In this document: positions 44,935 through 58,475 of the stretch, piece by piece
How positions within the stretch are numbered: position 1 is the first letter of the stretch
Layout of the letters: every line of letters starts with the position of its first letter
DNA from: Chlorokybus atmophyticus
Lineage: Eukaryota > Streptophyta > Chlorokybophyceae > Chlorokybales > Chlorokybaceae
DNA length: 64,000 nt
Reading direction: 5' to 3'
Assembly: GCA_009103225.1 (NCBI GenBank)
Contig: RHPI01000260.1
Location: 591,250 to 655,249, forward strand
Translations under genes and position numbers: made by a program
Notes under the pieces: generated by a model
The model's database searches: none
The model's input: only the letters and a program-made list of their open reading frames with translations
What the model was told of the DNA's origin: nothing

Positions 44935-45383
44935 ACCGTCGCCGCCCACATCACACAGCCCAACAACCACATGCGAGCTGCTGTTAATCAGTGCTCATGT
45001 GCTTGGCAGCGGCGGCGTGGGCGGTATTGAGGGCCAAGTCGGCGTCGTTCCATGCTACCGCTATTGTAGGCCTTCAACCAGGGTCTCGGTGGCACCAAGA
45101 TCGTGGCTTTTGGTGTGGCCTGCAGCTGGCTGCTGCCTGCTCTGCTGGAGCTGGACTGTGCTTAGGGTTTGCATGAGTGCTGAGGCAGGTGTTCCTCACA
45201 CGTGCTCATTGCCATTATGCGCAAGCCAAGGATTTCACTTTGTTGATTAAGCGCGTCGCGCATGGCTGAGGTGGTGTTGAAGCCGTGTTGGGATAGTAAG
45301 CCTGCTGCTGCCACCCCGAAGCATCAGCTCAACGGTAGTTGAGAGCAACAGGACGACGGCGTTCCGGCTCTGTGTGTGCTGTT
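44935..45383. promoter_or_regulatory. Bidirectional promoter region PIGN / NEF1-like
   Basis: 449 bp separate the two start codons. GC-rich near PIGN; no TATA box is obvious. The plus frame over the PIGN first exon and this region is a shadow. Shared regulation is inferred from arrangement only. Confidence 0.45.
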
Positions 45384-48300
45384 ATGGAACCCAATAGACC
45401 ATCAACGTCTGGTGGCAGGTAATGTTGCTAACATGCTTGAGGGTTAGCTGCAACCATGCACCGCCATTGCAGTGAGCATGACAGTCTTTGACCTAGATAG
45501 CGTCAAAGTTGAGGGGACGTGATGCTGGTTATCCTATGCATTGACCTGCTTGGCTATGCATGCGTGTAACAGCCAAGCATTGCTGTGTAACTTGCAAAAG
45601 TTGCACAGTGTACCATTCACAGTAGTAGCCACCTTTCAACGAGGCAAGAGTATGAGCTTGTTGTGAGTAGTCATGCTCGACCGTGCAGGTATGCGCCTGG
45701 GGACTTTCGTTACAATGGCCGGGCGGCGGTTGCGTTGGTGCCCTGCCTGCTGCTGCTTGCTGGTACCAGCAGCCTGGTTGGGCCCATTCTGCTTGTTGGG
45801 TTGATGGTCACGCACCTCCTAGACACGTTACACCTCAAGGAGCCCGCACTCTTATCAGCATGGCTTGCGCTGGCTGCCACCAATCTGGCAGTGCTTTTCA
45901 GGCAAGTACTTCTTTGGTTGGAAGATGTGCAGCTTTTCTGTACGCATGCAGATGAACGCATGCAGCTTCTCTGTTCACCATCAATGGCATTGTACGTTAT
46001 GGCTGCATGCTTGCCTTCACATTATTGGTTGAGCGCATGTCAAACGCTCATATGCTGAGCTTAAGTGATGCGTATGGCAGCGGCAGTGCATTTCCTGCAG
46101 GACGGCCGCTGCTGCTGTCGATTTTGCTGTTACTATTGAGTGGACAGGTGCTGTTTCTGTCTGGCGCGTGGGTAACTCTGCAGTTCAAGTGGGTACAGGT
46201 ACTGCTACTTGTTTCGTGCAAGTTGGTTTGTGACCCGCTTCCTTTGTCAATAATCGTGCTTCGTTTAATGGACAACCGCCCTGCTGATGAGCAAGTAAAC
46301 TTTCAGGTCCAGTATCCGCAAACGGCCCTGACCTTTGAGCGGCTAATCTTTGCTGCTTCACCCTACACGGCAGCTGCTTTGCAAACATACGCACTTGCTG
46401 CTGCAACAGGCATATCCGTGGCACCTTTTTACTACTTGGCGGTTTTCACTGTATTGTATTGGCTGTTTGCACTCCCGGCTCACTCTTCCTTCAAGACTCA
46501 CGCACCTGGCAGCCTCACCCTCGGTGGGCACGTTGATCAGGATGCCATGATTTGCACAGGCGTCGACAATGCTTTGCACGCAGCGGCAATGCTCGTATTG
46601 CCACCCACGCTCCACATCGCCATCCATTGGCCGACGATGCTCAACTCCTGGGCAGACAGCAGCAGTCTATTGATACTACTGTCTGCGCCACCGCTGATCC
46701 TCATGATAGCATCAGCACGCGATGCACTATGGTGGCTGGCGAAGGATGACATAATCGCTGCCCTGCGTGGCCCTGCCACACTGATAGCCTTAGCCGTACT
46801 GGTAGCAGGCGTAGAGGCGAGAGTGGTCTTGTACTCTCTCAGCCAGTATGTGTCTCTTCCATACCCATGGAACGTAGTTTTCGTGTCATGCGCTCTTTAT
46901 GGAACGGCTGCAGCAGTGGCAGCACACTTCTTGGACCTCATCCGACAGTATGTCAACTCAGCCGCTGCCACAGTACTGGCATTGATTGTTGGCTTGGCTG
47001 CAGCTGTGGCAGTTGGCATGCCACCCCCAATGCTGCCGGCGCCAGCATTGTCGGCAGTATACTTGGTGCAGTACTACTACGGCCACAGCGTGCGGGACTA
47101 TGCGGTATTTGCAATTGGAGCACTCGTGTGCGCTGCTTGGTTTGTCGCGCACAATTTCTGGTTTCTGGATATCACGTTTGGAGAGGTCAGATTAACAACA
47201 GTCTGCCAGCTCCTCATTGGCGCTGTTGCGCTGGCTCTGGTAGTGCCTGGCCTTGTCGCCATGCGCAAAGCATCTTTGATGACACCCTTCTTGGTGTTGC
47301 AAGCGGTAATCATCTGCGTCATCGAAGACCGGCTACATGCTCAAGCAGAGGGGGAAGAAGGGCTCTACCCGACTTGGGCGGTTGTGTTCACCTCTGTACT
47401 CGGCCTCTTTTTGACTCACGCTTTGCACGTCAGTGGGCGGATCAGCAGGGTTGCACATTGGCTCGTGCAGTGTATATACGGCTCAAAGCTAGCGCTGGCG
47501 CTGTTGCCATCTGACTCGGCCCTACGGTCAGCCATAGCACTCTCTGTTGCATTCACCCCGCCGCTGCTGCTTCCAGAAGGACCGCAAAGAGCAAAGATAC
47601 TGCCAGGTCGGGGGGTCCTCCAGGCTGTGGCTGTGGTTGTGGCTGTGCTTTTCAGTCGCAATACTGTCTTTGAGCTGCTGGCATGGTGGACGGGAGGACG
47701 ACCCTCAGAAGGCACACTGGCGGGAACGCTGCTGCTGTTGACTGCAGCTGGACTCTTCCCTCTTGTCACAGTGCACTATCCTCAGCAGCAGGTACTGCCT
47801 CTTTTACTCATTGGCATCACCAACATGTGGCATACCATGGTACCAGATTCACATGGCAAATACGTGTTGTACACTTGTGTAGTGGTGTTCTATGTATTTT
47901 GCCTTCTTTTTCTGGACCTCATGCGCGTGCACATTGACTTCTGCAGGGCTTTCGAAGAGCGGTTGTTCTGCTTGGGGCTGCAGGGGTGATGTTCATCCTG
48001 CTGAAGCCGCCGCTTCCCGACTTGTTGGGGTTGGTTTGGGACCGCGAGCACACACCTGAGCACGACGTGGACGACATCACAATATATGGCACAACAGGGC
48101 ACTCGTCAACATGGCCATCTTGGCTTCTTGTCGCATGCGTGCTGCTGTCGGGCGCAGCATTCTCAGGCGCAATACCAATCCACGAGTCCTCAGCTGCTCG
48201 CTTAGCTTATGCCATAGCAGCTGGCCTTGGCGGTGGCGTGTACCTCTCTCTGCAGTATTTTATCGTTGAACCTGTTCTGCATGTCTTGATCGTGCTGGCG

Positions 48301-49413
48301 TGCACGCTCACATCAATTATCATGGTGTTCACGCACCTGCCTTCCACGTCAAGCCCGAAGCACCTGCCGTGGGTTTTTGCCCTCCTGGTGGCACTGTTCC
48401 CGGTGTCATGGCTGACCCATGAGTTGTTTAGAGCAAAGACACACGTGCCAGCTGGCATCCGGTTGGCACTGCGCATGGGTGGGAGAGCCGGTCTGGAAGC
48501 GCTGTGGGCAACACTTCTGATGGCGATAGCCTTGCAGCTGAAGCTGAAAGTGGCCTCGTTGCTGCGAGCGACAGCAGTGAAGCACACGCGGCCGTCGCAC
48601 GCCTTTGCACCGGCGCATCGAGCACTGCACTTGCAATCCACGCTCGCTGCGCAGAGGCTGAGAGAAGAAGGAGACTGGATGCCATCTGTTGGCAACGCCG
48701 CGACAATTGTCTCGTTCATACTCAGTCTGGCGCTTCTGCTCCAGCATGCCGCAGGATCGGACCTCGCGATCCTCGCGCTCGCACCCGTGCTGCTCTTGCT
48801 GCAGCAGGACGCCTTCCTGTTCAAGAACCTCACCGATCAAAGGCGCTACTTCCCTGTCGCTCTGGGCGTGACGTGTTACTTGACAATCGCTTCTGCACAC
48901 CGGCTGATGCTGAACATTCTTCAAGAAGCAAGGTAATTACCACCTGTACAGTCCACCACTGCTTCAGTATCAACCCGTTCATGGTTACTCGTTGTTGGGT
49001 ATATTGCATGCTGCATTCTGTTGTCAAGGACGGGTCATGTGAGCCTGTTTGCCTGACGTGTGTTAACACGTGTACGAACATTACTTGTACTGAAAATGTA
49101 ACCCGCTTATGTTTGCAGTGTTGCTGCCTATGTAGCCGAAACAGGCGTTCCAAACTACTTGCTGTACGCATTGAAGAACATCATAATGTTGCTCCTTCCT
49201 CTTCCAGTACACAGCGTGGCGCTGAAGTACTTGTGGGACTTGGCGCGCGTTCCCGACCTGTGGCTGCTGCTCCTCACGCCGATATGCGTGCCGCCTGTGA
49301 TTATGGCGGACCTGTCTTCTATACGCTCACTTGCCATCATCGGCATAGTGGCCGCGGGGGCTCAGTACTTTGTATCGCAGCGGATTCGGTCGGCTGGCAT
49401 GAAGTACATCTGA
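45384..49413 (+). CDS. NEF1: NEF1-like (No Exine Formation 1) multi-pass membrane protein
   Basis: Exon 1 (45384-45418) and exon 2 (from 45689) join exactly in phase (GGR|YAPGDFRYNGRAAVAL). The exon from about 45964 to 46198 ends FKWVQ. 46307 to about 47875 has FERLIFAASPYTAAA, ALPAHSSFKTH and DALWWLAKD. 47947-48932 has FILLKPPLP, DDITIYG, STWPSWLL, FTHLPSTSSPK and LPWVFALLVALFPVSWL. The last exon (49119-49413) ends SAGMKYI. This matches plant NEF1, an integral membrane protein of plastid/Golgi membranes needed for pollen exine in Arabidopsis. Algae make no pollen, so the ancestral role is probably lipid or wall-precursor transport (inference). More than 20 hydrophobic segments. Appears intact. 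Confidence 0.85.
46199..46306 (+). other. 108-nt frame-neutral intron in NEF1-like gene
   Basis: Starts GTACTG after FKWVQ and ends TTTCAG before VQYPQ. It is a multiple of three and has no stop, so retention would add 36 residues without a frameshift. Comparison with the family supports its removal, since FKWxQ is followed directly by the next conserved block. Confidence 0.6.
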
Positions 49414-50748
49414 TTGCAAGCATTTACGCGAAGTTATGTATACAGGAAGAGACTCTATTTGTTGCTTTCTTTGTTTTCACAGGTGCAGAAGCCGCTGCTT
49501 CGGTTATGCATGATTGGTGCTGTGGCCTGCGAGCTATGCGTGCATGCAGGGCATAACGTAACTGGGAATGATATGTCTAACAGTGCAGTAAATTGCCAGC
49601 TTGTGCAAAAAGGTGCAGCACAGAAGCAAATGCATTGACAAACATGCGGGCCTATGTTCACACACCGCGCTGATCATGTGCACGCATTGCTGACAATGCG
49701 GTGCCACAAGCATTTGCGGCAAGCCCACACAAGCTGCCAGCTTGTGCATAGCGGTACTGGATGCATGACTGTAGTATGCAAGTAACTGGTGCGAGGCCAA
49801 ACATAGCAAAGGAACCCGCAGTAGGTTTGGGGAGAGAAGCGCGCGCACACTGCAGGAACGGAAAGCACTAGAACCATATGAGCGCATGCCGACGTGACTG
49901 AACTGCATCAGACCTGGGAGAAGGGGGCACGAGAGAGGGAAAGACATGCCACTGGTAGAGGAGACCCACGGGACATTGGGTGACGACTTCCACATGGTAT
50001 TCGTCTGCGATGTGAGGCGAGCGGTGGCTGGTCGAGGCTTGGACTTGCGTCGTCTAAGTGGCTTCGTCACGCTCTTCTGCCAGCGTATGGCGTGTGAATT
50101 GCAGCGGGCACACGCGCGGGCGAGGATGGGAGCAGGGAGCAGCAGCGGTGTTGGCCATGCCAGGATGGGCGCCATTGCTGACAGCGCCGTCGACCACAGA
50201 GGCAGACGTTGCACTCGCGGCACCGGTGTGAAGACGTGTATGTAAAGCGAATAGATGCAAAGCCCACACACTCGCACTAATACGCATGTATGCGTGTCTA
50301 ACGGGGAGGTCTAGCATATTGTAGCGTATTGAGGAGAAACAAGCAGTATGTAATAGCCCGGTGGTGATGTGCATGAGCATGCTTGCATGTTGTTTGCGGT
50401 GCGCTTGTGTGTACAAAGCATGCCTAAAACCGCCTCGCGCATATCCTGTACGGTATAGGATATGTGAAGTGGTTTTGATAGTGCTGTGGTTGTGTTGGTA
50501 GATTGGTATATGTGTGTGGTAGGTATGTTGACAAACTGCAGATCTGAACTCAGACCACTCCGTAGTCGAGATGTATCCTGGCTGCGAACTCGTTAAGAAT
50601 TCAGACCTGCATTCAGCGAATTAGGGCTGACGTTAAGGCGCGGCAGCGCAAAGCGGCGGCGGCGGCGGCGGCGGTGTTGTTGGCGACCTGCGTGGCGGCT
50701 ACGATGGGATAGAGCTATCTCACAGCAGCCCTACCGTTTTGGACAGTC
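49414..50748. other. Intergenic between NEF1-like and UTP21; no confirmed gene
   Basis: A minus-strand frame at 50277-49534 is open for 247 codons. Its start is Cys/Arg-rich, with a basic stretch KSVTKPLRRRKSKPRPATAR (about 50085). It overlaps open frames on the other strand, so openness is weak evidence. A (GGC)n run lies at about 50655-50675 just before the UTP21 start region. The UTP21 promoter should be here. Confidence 0.45.
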
Positions 50749-53700
50749 ATGTCGACCCTGTGGAGGCCGTTCAGGGCGCTGGGGTACATCACGGGCCCCG
50801 TGCCGTTCTGCGTGCAGCGGCGGGGGAGGGACGTATTCGTCACGGTGTCTGTCGGCAAAGCTTGGCAAATATTCAACGTGCGTTGGCGTTTCAATCTCTC
50901 TCGGTCTCCTTTGCTCTCTCTTTGCATGCATGCTGCTCTGGAGCTGGGATCTGCTGCTTCACTACCTATAAGAAATCACATTGCCAATGTGCTGTTTGCT
51001 TATTCTGTGTACTGCTTTTGCTGCGCAGTGCGCCAAGCTGACTCTTGCCGTCGTGGGTAAGTGTTTGCTACAGAGTTGTGTTTGTGCGTGCAAATGTGTA
51101 TATGATTGAGAAAATCTACTTTACTTCCCTGTTGATTGACCGCGCACTTTGTCATTCTATAGTTGCATGCAAGTCACTGCATGTTCGCAACTTCTGGACC
51201 TGTTGCAATTTGCAAGCCACGTTATTGATGTATCCTTCAGGGCCGCAATTCCAGCACAACATACGCGCCTTAGCTGTAAAGGGCGACTACACCTTTGCGG
51301 CCGTAGGAAGAGACATTGTTGTGTGCAGAAGAGTGCACCAAGTGAGTGCATGAACTGAACTGACCACAGCACAACATCGCACAAACTTGTCTTCCCAATC
51401 ATGTATGATTCTTGCCCAATCAGGTGGCGGTTTGGAGTGGTCATAGTGGCAACATCAACCACTTGTTGCTTTTTGGCGAAGTGCTGCTGAGCGTTGGCGA
51501 GGACCACAAGTTGTGCGTATGGAGAACAGACACAATCTTCCCCAAAGACAAAGACAACAACCATGACCAAACACGGCCCCCAACAGCAGTCACTACCACA
51601 CACACAACCCAACCGGAGAGTGTCATCGACTTGGGCGCGGACTTCACACCGACATGTATCACCCACCCTGACACGTACCTCAACAAGGTGTCCACTCGCA
51701 CTTGCGTCTTGTCGTTTGCTTTGTTTACCAACACCACTTGGCAGCTGCCATTACTCACTCCATGCCTGATGACACGCGAAATGAGCCCTACACCCAGTGC
51801 ATGAGAGACACCAGAGCTCAACATTACATATGCTCAACACCCACATGTCGGCTTTCAAGAGCATCATCATCATCAGTTCCTAAAACCACACAGCTATCCA
51901 ACAACATAAACTGTGTCATCAGGTCTTGCTCGGTAGCGAGCAGGGCCATCTTGCCCTCTACAACATCTCTTCCCTCAAGCGCATCCACCTCTTCCAATCT
52001 TTCCAAGTCCCCGTCCGCTGCTGCGTGAACTCTCCCGCCCTCGACACTGTGGGCATCGGTCTCGCGGACGGTCGGGTGATCGTACACAACATCAAGTATG
52101 ATGAGACGGTCCTCTCCTTCCAGCACACGTCGCCAGTCACGGCCATCGCGTTCAGGACGGACGGGATGCCGGTGATGGCGGCGGCGGGGGATGATGGAGC
52201 GGTGACGTTGTGGCACCTGGAGCAGAAGAAACTACATGCGGTACGGTGTGTGTGTGTGCGTGCGTGCGTGGGTGTGCTTGCATGAGTTGTTGCGGTTGGC
52301 ATATGCATCTCTAGCTTGGATGTGACTGATTTCCGTCGTCATCCGTACGTTGACGGGTTGCGTGAGCGAGTATCGGCCAACACGTTTATATGTAACAGTG
52401 TGGTCCAATGTTGCCCAGTGCTAGCGGGGACTGACTGCATTGAAAAACCATGCTCACTACTAGCATCGTGCACCTTTCTGTTCTGTTGCGTGCTATTTGC
52501 TTACAACACAGCTATCACCATTTCTCATGCTGCTGCTCGTTCACCTCATCAGCACAGTCCACCACACCAACACTCACACCGTTTGTCATACTCACGCAGG
52601 TGATCAAGGACGCGCACGACGGCCCCGTCACCTCCCTCTTCTTCTTCCCGCAGGAGCCGGTGCTGATGTCCGCCGCCAAGGACAACGCCATCAAGCACTG
52701 GATGTTCGACACGCCGGACGGGGAGGGAAGACTACTGCGATTCAGAAGTGGACACAGGTGCGTGTTGAGAGCTTTGTGTGTCGGGTCATGTTGGGTTGTT
52801 TTGTGTTGAGTGCTTGTCATTTATCCAGATTTATGCGTGCGCTTGCATCAGGTTCTTGTACACAGCCTGAGACTTCTTTTGTGCAGTGCTCCGCCCACTT
52901 GCATCCGCCATTATGGCGAAAGCGGGCGCTACCTTCTGTCTGCTGGCCAAGACCGAGCATTCCGCTTCTTCTCCACAATACAGGTATCTCAAACATGCAT
53001 ACAACACCACCTTGACACTCTGTTGTCCTCACAGGACACTCGCGCACTAAAGCTCGCACCGCAGCACACAACTCACACGCACGCACGCAATATGAAACCT
53101 CACATTGATTATCTCACACGACCTCTTGATACGCACGAGTCACATACTGCCTATCTGATCATCCATCCCTTCTCTCCCTTTCAGGACCAGCAGTCTCGCG
53201 AGTTGTCCCAAGGCAAGGGTCTCGCCCGTCGCGCCAAGCGTATGAGGTTGGCGGGCGGCGCGGAGGAGCTGAAGCTGTCTCGCGTGACGGCCCTGGCGGC
53301 CTCGGAGGTCCGGGCGCGCGACTGGTGCAGCGCGGTTACGGCGCACGAGCATGATGGGAACGTGTATACGTGGAGGGTGCAGAATTTCGTCATCGGGGAA
53401 CACGTACTGCGGCCGCAGGTGAGAGGGGGATGGTTGGTAGGTTTGGTGTGTACGCGCAGTGAATGTCGTGTTGTTGTTGCACGCGGCTTGCCATAGCTCA
53501 CGTGGTTAGCCTTGGCTTAACGTCGTCGTTGTCATTGTCATCGTCATCTTATTTCTTAGAGGGCAAGATTAGGACAATTGTTGCAGCAACTCTTGCGTGA
53601 GCCCCCCCTTGTTGTGTTGCACGTAACAACCCGCGCGCATACGCGTACAACCTCAACCCCACTACACGCACTGCGTGTATCATGAATCCAACCCACTCAC

Positions 53701-55772
53701 CCTCTCTTTTCAGGGTGACAATCCCTCTCCTGCCACTGCGGTCGGCATCAGCGCCTGCGGCAACTTCGCTCTTGTGGGCAGCGACGCCGGGTCCGTCGAC
53801 CGGTACAACCTGCAGTCGGGGCTGCACCGGGGGTCCTACGCGCGCGACGGCGGGGATGATGGGGAGATGGTGGGACTCCTTGCGCATGACGCGAAGGTGG
53901 TGGGAGTGGACTGCGATGGGTGTAATAGGGTGATGGTCACGGCATCGACGGATAAAACTATCAGGGTGAGAGAGAGAGAGAGTAGGGTGCGCTTCTTCAC
54001 TTTGTGTGGTTGTCGGTTTGTCTGCGTGCGCGGGTGCGTGCGCGTGCGCGTGTGGATGTACGTGCATGCGCTCCTGCACGTGTGTGCGTGTGTGCACCCA
54101 CGCATATTAGTGCACCCACGCACACATTTGCGCACCCATGCTCCCACGCGCGCATGCACAAACTCGCATATGCGCACAAGCGCCCATGCATTGATGCATG
54201 CATGTGCGTACGTGCGCGCGCGCTTGCGCGTGTGTGTGTGCGTGTGCATGGGCGCACATCTATCTGCCTGCCTGTTCGTGTCACTTGTTTGAAGCAATTG
54301 GTCATCAGGCATCTTACGCAAGGGTGACGTGTTCAGGTGTGGGACTTCCGCACGCGCCAGTTAAAGTCCACAATCAACGTGGGCGTTGCCTCCACGCGTA
54401 TGTCACTCCACCGCGGCAGCGGTTTGGTCGCTGTGGCTGGATCAGACTCAACCTTACGTGTGTTCGACTTCACCGCTTCTCGCCTTGTTCGCAAGTTCAA
54501 AGGCCACACCGACCGCATCACCGACACAACATGGAGCTCGGACGGCCGCTGGTTGATATCCTCCAGCATGGACTGCACCGTGCGCGTGTGGGACGTGCCG
54601 GCGGGGAGTTTATTCAACGTCATGCGAGTGAAATCGCCCGTCACGGGGATATCCGTCTCGCCCGCGTCGGATTTACTCGCCACCACGCACGCGCATCACA
54701 ACGGGATTTACTTGTGGGCTAATCAGCTTATGTATGGAGATGATGTGGCACATGCAAAGCTGGCGAAGCGAGCGCAAGTGGTGAGTATGCCGACTGTGTC
54801 GGATATCAACCCGAGGGCCGGCGATATCGATGGTGATGGAGGGTACTATGACAGCGACGAGGAGTCGATTTTGACTCATGTGGATGCGGAGGGAGCTACC
54901 GGTGATATCGATCCCGTGAAGGTGGCAGGAGCGGCCCCAGAGCTGATATCGCTGTCCATGCTGCCTGCATCGCAGTGGCATGCGCTGCTGCATCTCGACG
55001 TCATAAAGGTGGGAACGTGTTCACGCACTCCAATGTTGTGTTACAAACTGTCACATGCCGTGTGTTTCTGCGTCACACAGAAAACTCTGTTAGGCGGCTG
55101 TAGTGTGGCTTCTGACTTTTGGGCCTCTTGCATGTTAGTTTGTTGTGCATATGCCAACAATCATATCTTGCTTCGCAGGCGCGCAACAAGCCGATTGCGC
55201 CACCGGAAAAGCCCGCTGCAGCGCCTTTCTTCCTGCCAACGTTGCCGTCACTCACAGACAAACCCACATTTGTCATTCCCGACAAGCCGTCTACAGATGG
55301 AACAAAGACCCCGAAGCGCGACTCGCACGTGCTGAAAGGGTCTGCCAGTGGCAATGCACACACGCACTTGCAGCAGTCACTCCTCGACTACGCCGCGGGC
55401 ACACTCGACGTGGACATCGTGTTGCAAAGGTTGCGCGACACGTCCGCTTCGGCTTTAGAGGCAGAATTGATGGAAATGGAGCCTATTGGTGGGCCGGATG
55501 ATGATTATGCGGGCGATGAGGAAGCTATCCACTCCATTGATGCGGCGTTGAAGTTTATCGATGATGCGTCCGGGACCAACCGAGAGTACGAGCTCGTGCA
55601 AGCGTTCCTCTCGCTGGTGCTGAAGATACACGGCAACACCATTGCGGGGAATGAGCGCCTGAGAGGGCACTTGAATAGGCTGAAACAGCGCCAAGCGGCT
55701 GCGTGGAGTAGGCTAGACTCGCTGTTCAACTCCACGCGCTGCTTGCTAGCGTTTTTCTCAAGTACTCAATAG
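50749..55772 (+). CDS. UTP21: U3 snoRNP component UTP21 / WDR36
   Basis: Eleven exons with good GT-AG borders: 50749-50877, 51028-51056, 51240-51342, 51424-about 51688, about 51923-52239, 52601-52758, about 52888-52983, 53185-53418, 53715-53966, 54337-55007 and 55179-55772. The start LWRPFRALGYITGPVPFCVQ is the family N-terminus. WD repeats include VWSGHSGNINHLLLFGE, VIKDAHDGPVTSLFF, LLSAGQDRAFRFFS and GHTDRITDTTWSSDGRWLIS with DCTVRVWD. The C-terminal Utp21 domain begins APFFLPTLPSL and includes DVDIVLQRLRDTSASALEAE and a helical end. It acts in the nucleolus in the UTP-B complex of the small-subunit processome (18S rRNA maturation). It appears complete. Confidence 0.93.
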
Positions 55773-56301
55773 TCACTGTTGGGGATGATTGTCAGCTGCC
55801 ATGTTTGTAAATCTGCTGTGTTGCAAGCAGGCCCCACCCTTGCAATCAAAGTACACAAACAAAGTCAAGCCTCCATATATACATAACGTATCAGCAAATA
55901 ACGTCAGCCCAAGGTGCGACTGCTACTGCTAAGAGCGCAAACTAGGCCCGTCACACCCTTTAGTTCCAACATGTACAGGGCTTTTGTAGCATTTGCACTA
56001 GACCATCAGTGCTACTGCAATGCCAATGCACATATGGGCTGGCCCAAGCCGCCCTTGGCTCCACTAAACGCAATACACATATGCACACGGGTAGTCACAG
56101 AGCGAATTGCATTACAGCTATAATATGCCACGCATACAAGACACTTGCATGCTCACCCGCAATCGTTGTTGCGGATCGACCAAGCTCAAGACCAAGACGT
56201 CAAGCAATCAGCCAACCAGTTATTCACATCTACAACTTACACTTGCTATACAACACCACATGTACACTTCTGCAGACACAGCACCACATTAACAGCAGCA
56301 G
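55773..56301. other. Tail-to-tail intergenic, UTP21 / DeSI
   Basis: Both genes end here. AT-richer, no coding signal. It should contain both polyadenylation regions. Confidence 0.5.
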
Positions 56302-58475
56302 CTACAACTCTTTGGTCCTCCACCTTGACTCCTCATGCTGATGGTTCTCATCTACATGCTGCATCTGGCCATTCATACCATCATCATGATGATGGACCTG
56401 CACGCGAGCGCTCCCTGCGTGTTGCAAGCGCGACGGCCGTGCGGATACGATGGAGTCGGAGCGAGACACGAGCTGCGGGGATGAGTGAGACCTTGTCATT
56501 GATGATCCGTCCGCGGCGAGCGGGGGCAACTCATGTGCTGAATTTGAGGGCAAAGCGGGTGCGGCTGGCTGCGCGATTGCGTCCCTCAGCCACACGCACA
56601 TTGACTGGAAACCGCTGCTCACTTCAGAGCTCAGCTGCTTCACCTGTCAAACAAGTGGTGTTTACGTCAACACGCATTGCAGATATGCACGTCCGCGTGC
56701 GTGAACTTGCTTTGACGTGGCTGATGACAGCCACGTCAAAGCTTACCGTGTCAACAGCAGTGCCAACCATGTCCAGCGTCGCGTCGGCGCCATTAGCTAG
56801 TCGATTGACCCAAGCTGTACAAAAGGCAGTTGATGCAAGTCCAACACAGACATGAGCAGATGCGTGTGCACCCACACCCACACCCACACCCACACCCCAC
56901 CTCAACCCAGAGACAAAATGAGGTCACCTACCAGGAATGGGGGCCACGCCAAGCTTTTCGCACAGCTCGTTGCAGAAATGGTTGCAATTGCGTGCTAGTA
57001 GATCGTACGTGCAGCCTTGCCAGTCCACACTGAGAGCCGTAACAATTTCCTTCACCTGCACCAGCACCGGCATTACAAACCACTTTAATAAGACACCAGA
57101 CGTAATGCCATACTGGCATTGGTTTGTGCCCAACAAGTAAGCGCAAGTACCATACCTCACCTTTGCTTGCGTCAATGCGGTCATGCCCAACGGCACCGTC
57201 TCTCTAAATGAGTACATCGGGTTCTTTGTTGGCACTGTGCAGAACACGCCCGTGCCACGCTCGCAGTACCCAAACGACCACTCCTCCCCATAAACCTGCC
57301 GCATGCAACAGATATAGTTTCAACAAAATGTGACATAAGTAGTAGAAAAGATTATGCTGCTGCCTGCCAGCATAACACATAATTATGCTTGCAACGCCAC
57401 CATCGCAACAGTTGCCAGACTGAACACATATACTAATGCACGCACTCGGCATGACATAGTGAGAGCGCAAACTCTGCGAAGGGGAGTGTTTGGCTACAAG
57501 GGTTGAAGACCATGGCCTCACTTAGCGTGCTATCATGCGCATAACTGTGTTGAGCGGCCTACTGCCATTGTCAGCAAGCAGGAAGCAGCAATTAGTACGG
57601 ACCAGAAGAGGAGCGAGCGGATCAACCAGATGACGTGGCTGCATGCTGTTGGTTAACTGAATGCGGCCAGGATGTGCCCAGAACCGCATGATGCATTGCT
57701 GATATACGCTGGTATATACATGTGCAATGTATTTGTGAACATGGCCTTGGCCAATTTCAGCGTGTATGCGCAATACTCATCAATAACAACAAACAAAACT
57801 GTGTGCACACTTTTAGGATAAATAGTATGAGCCACCAGGGGCAGAGGATTGCAGCTATGTATTGGGTTTGCTTCATTGGGCAGACTTATACTGTATTGCA
57901 AAAGTAACAAAGCGAGCTGGACTTTGGGTATTAGAAATGTCACTGCTCGATCCTAATAACATATTGTGGCCAAAACAAAACGAGGGCAGCAAAACACATA
58001 CATTTCAATAATTCATTGCGTACAATACGGGGTACAATCTCGACGAGTCAACAGTCAACACAGCAGTGGAATGCTCTTATGGTAGAAAATTACCAAATTC
58101 AGTTTTGTGGAGTAATACTATGATTTCATACGCTTATAAACCTATTCAATTACGTAACGTATTTACTTAATAAGTAGTTAATGATGGCAATAAGCAAACA
58201 AATGACGATTTAGTTTATAACCACGATGAATGACGCATCTCAAAGTACATGGAGTATTACAACTGAGTGTGACGAGAATAGCTGTGCCTGCACTGACGAC
58301 CCAACCACGATGGATTGTCATGTTATTCCATGCATACCTCAATGCCGCCGTGGAACACTCCGCCAAGACCCACGCCATCCCGCATGAGGCGGTTGAGGTG
58401 GACGATGGCGGCATTGGTGTTGCCACTGGCGCTGTTTGTCACGTCGTATACGTGCAGCAGCACCGCCGCCGCCAT
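56302..58475 (-). CDS. DeSI-type PPPDE cysteine protease
   Basis: Exons: 58475-58338 (VLLHVYDVTNS, NTNAAIVHLN, GVFHGGIEV, giving the catalytic His in FHGGIEV), 57295-57161 (YGEEWSFGYCERGTGVF), 57055-56932 (YDLLARNCNHFCNELC, giving the catalytic Cys in NCNHF) and about 56816-56754 (AWVNRLANGADATLDMVG). The last exon (about 56647-56302) is low-complexity, with Ser, His and Asp runs. Joins are in phase. The fold is that of DESI1/DESI2 peptidases, which remove SUMO or ubiquitin in animals and exist in plants. The length of the PPPDE domain is normal. The C-terminal tail is lineage-specific. The His-Cys dyad is complete. Confidence 0.9.

Noticed and set aside
48504-49556. 350-codon plus-strand frame overlapping the NEF1 3' exons
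   Set aside because: It is a shadow frame; the NEF1 frame in the same interval is conserved with the family and has exact splice joins.
49534-50277. Basic Cys-containing frame, considered as a small ribosomal protein
   Set aside because: No continuous match to a ribosomal family, no good start context, and equally long frames on the opposite strand.
53997-54327. Overlapping 100-160-codon frames rich in Arg, His, Cys and Ala
   Set aside because: They lie in a CA/GCGC-rich UTP21 intron and are open on both strands for compositional reasons.
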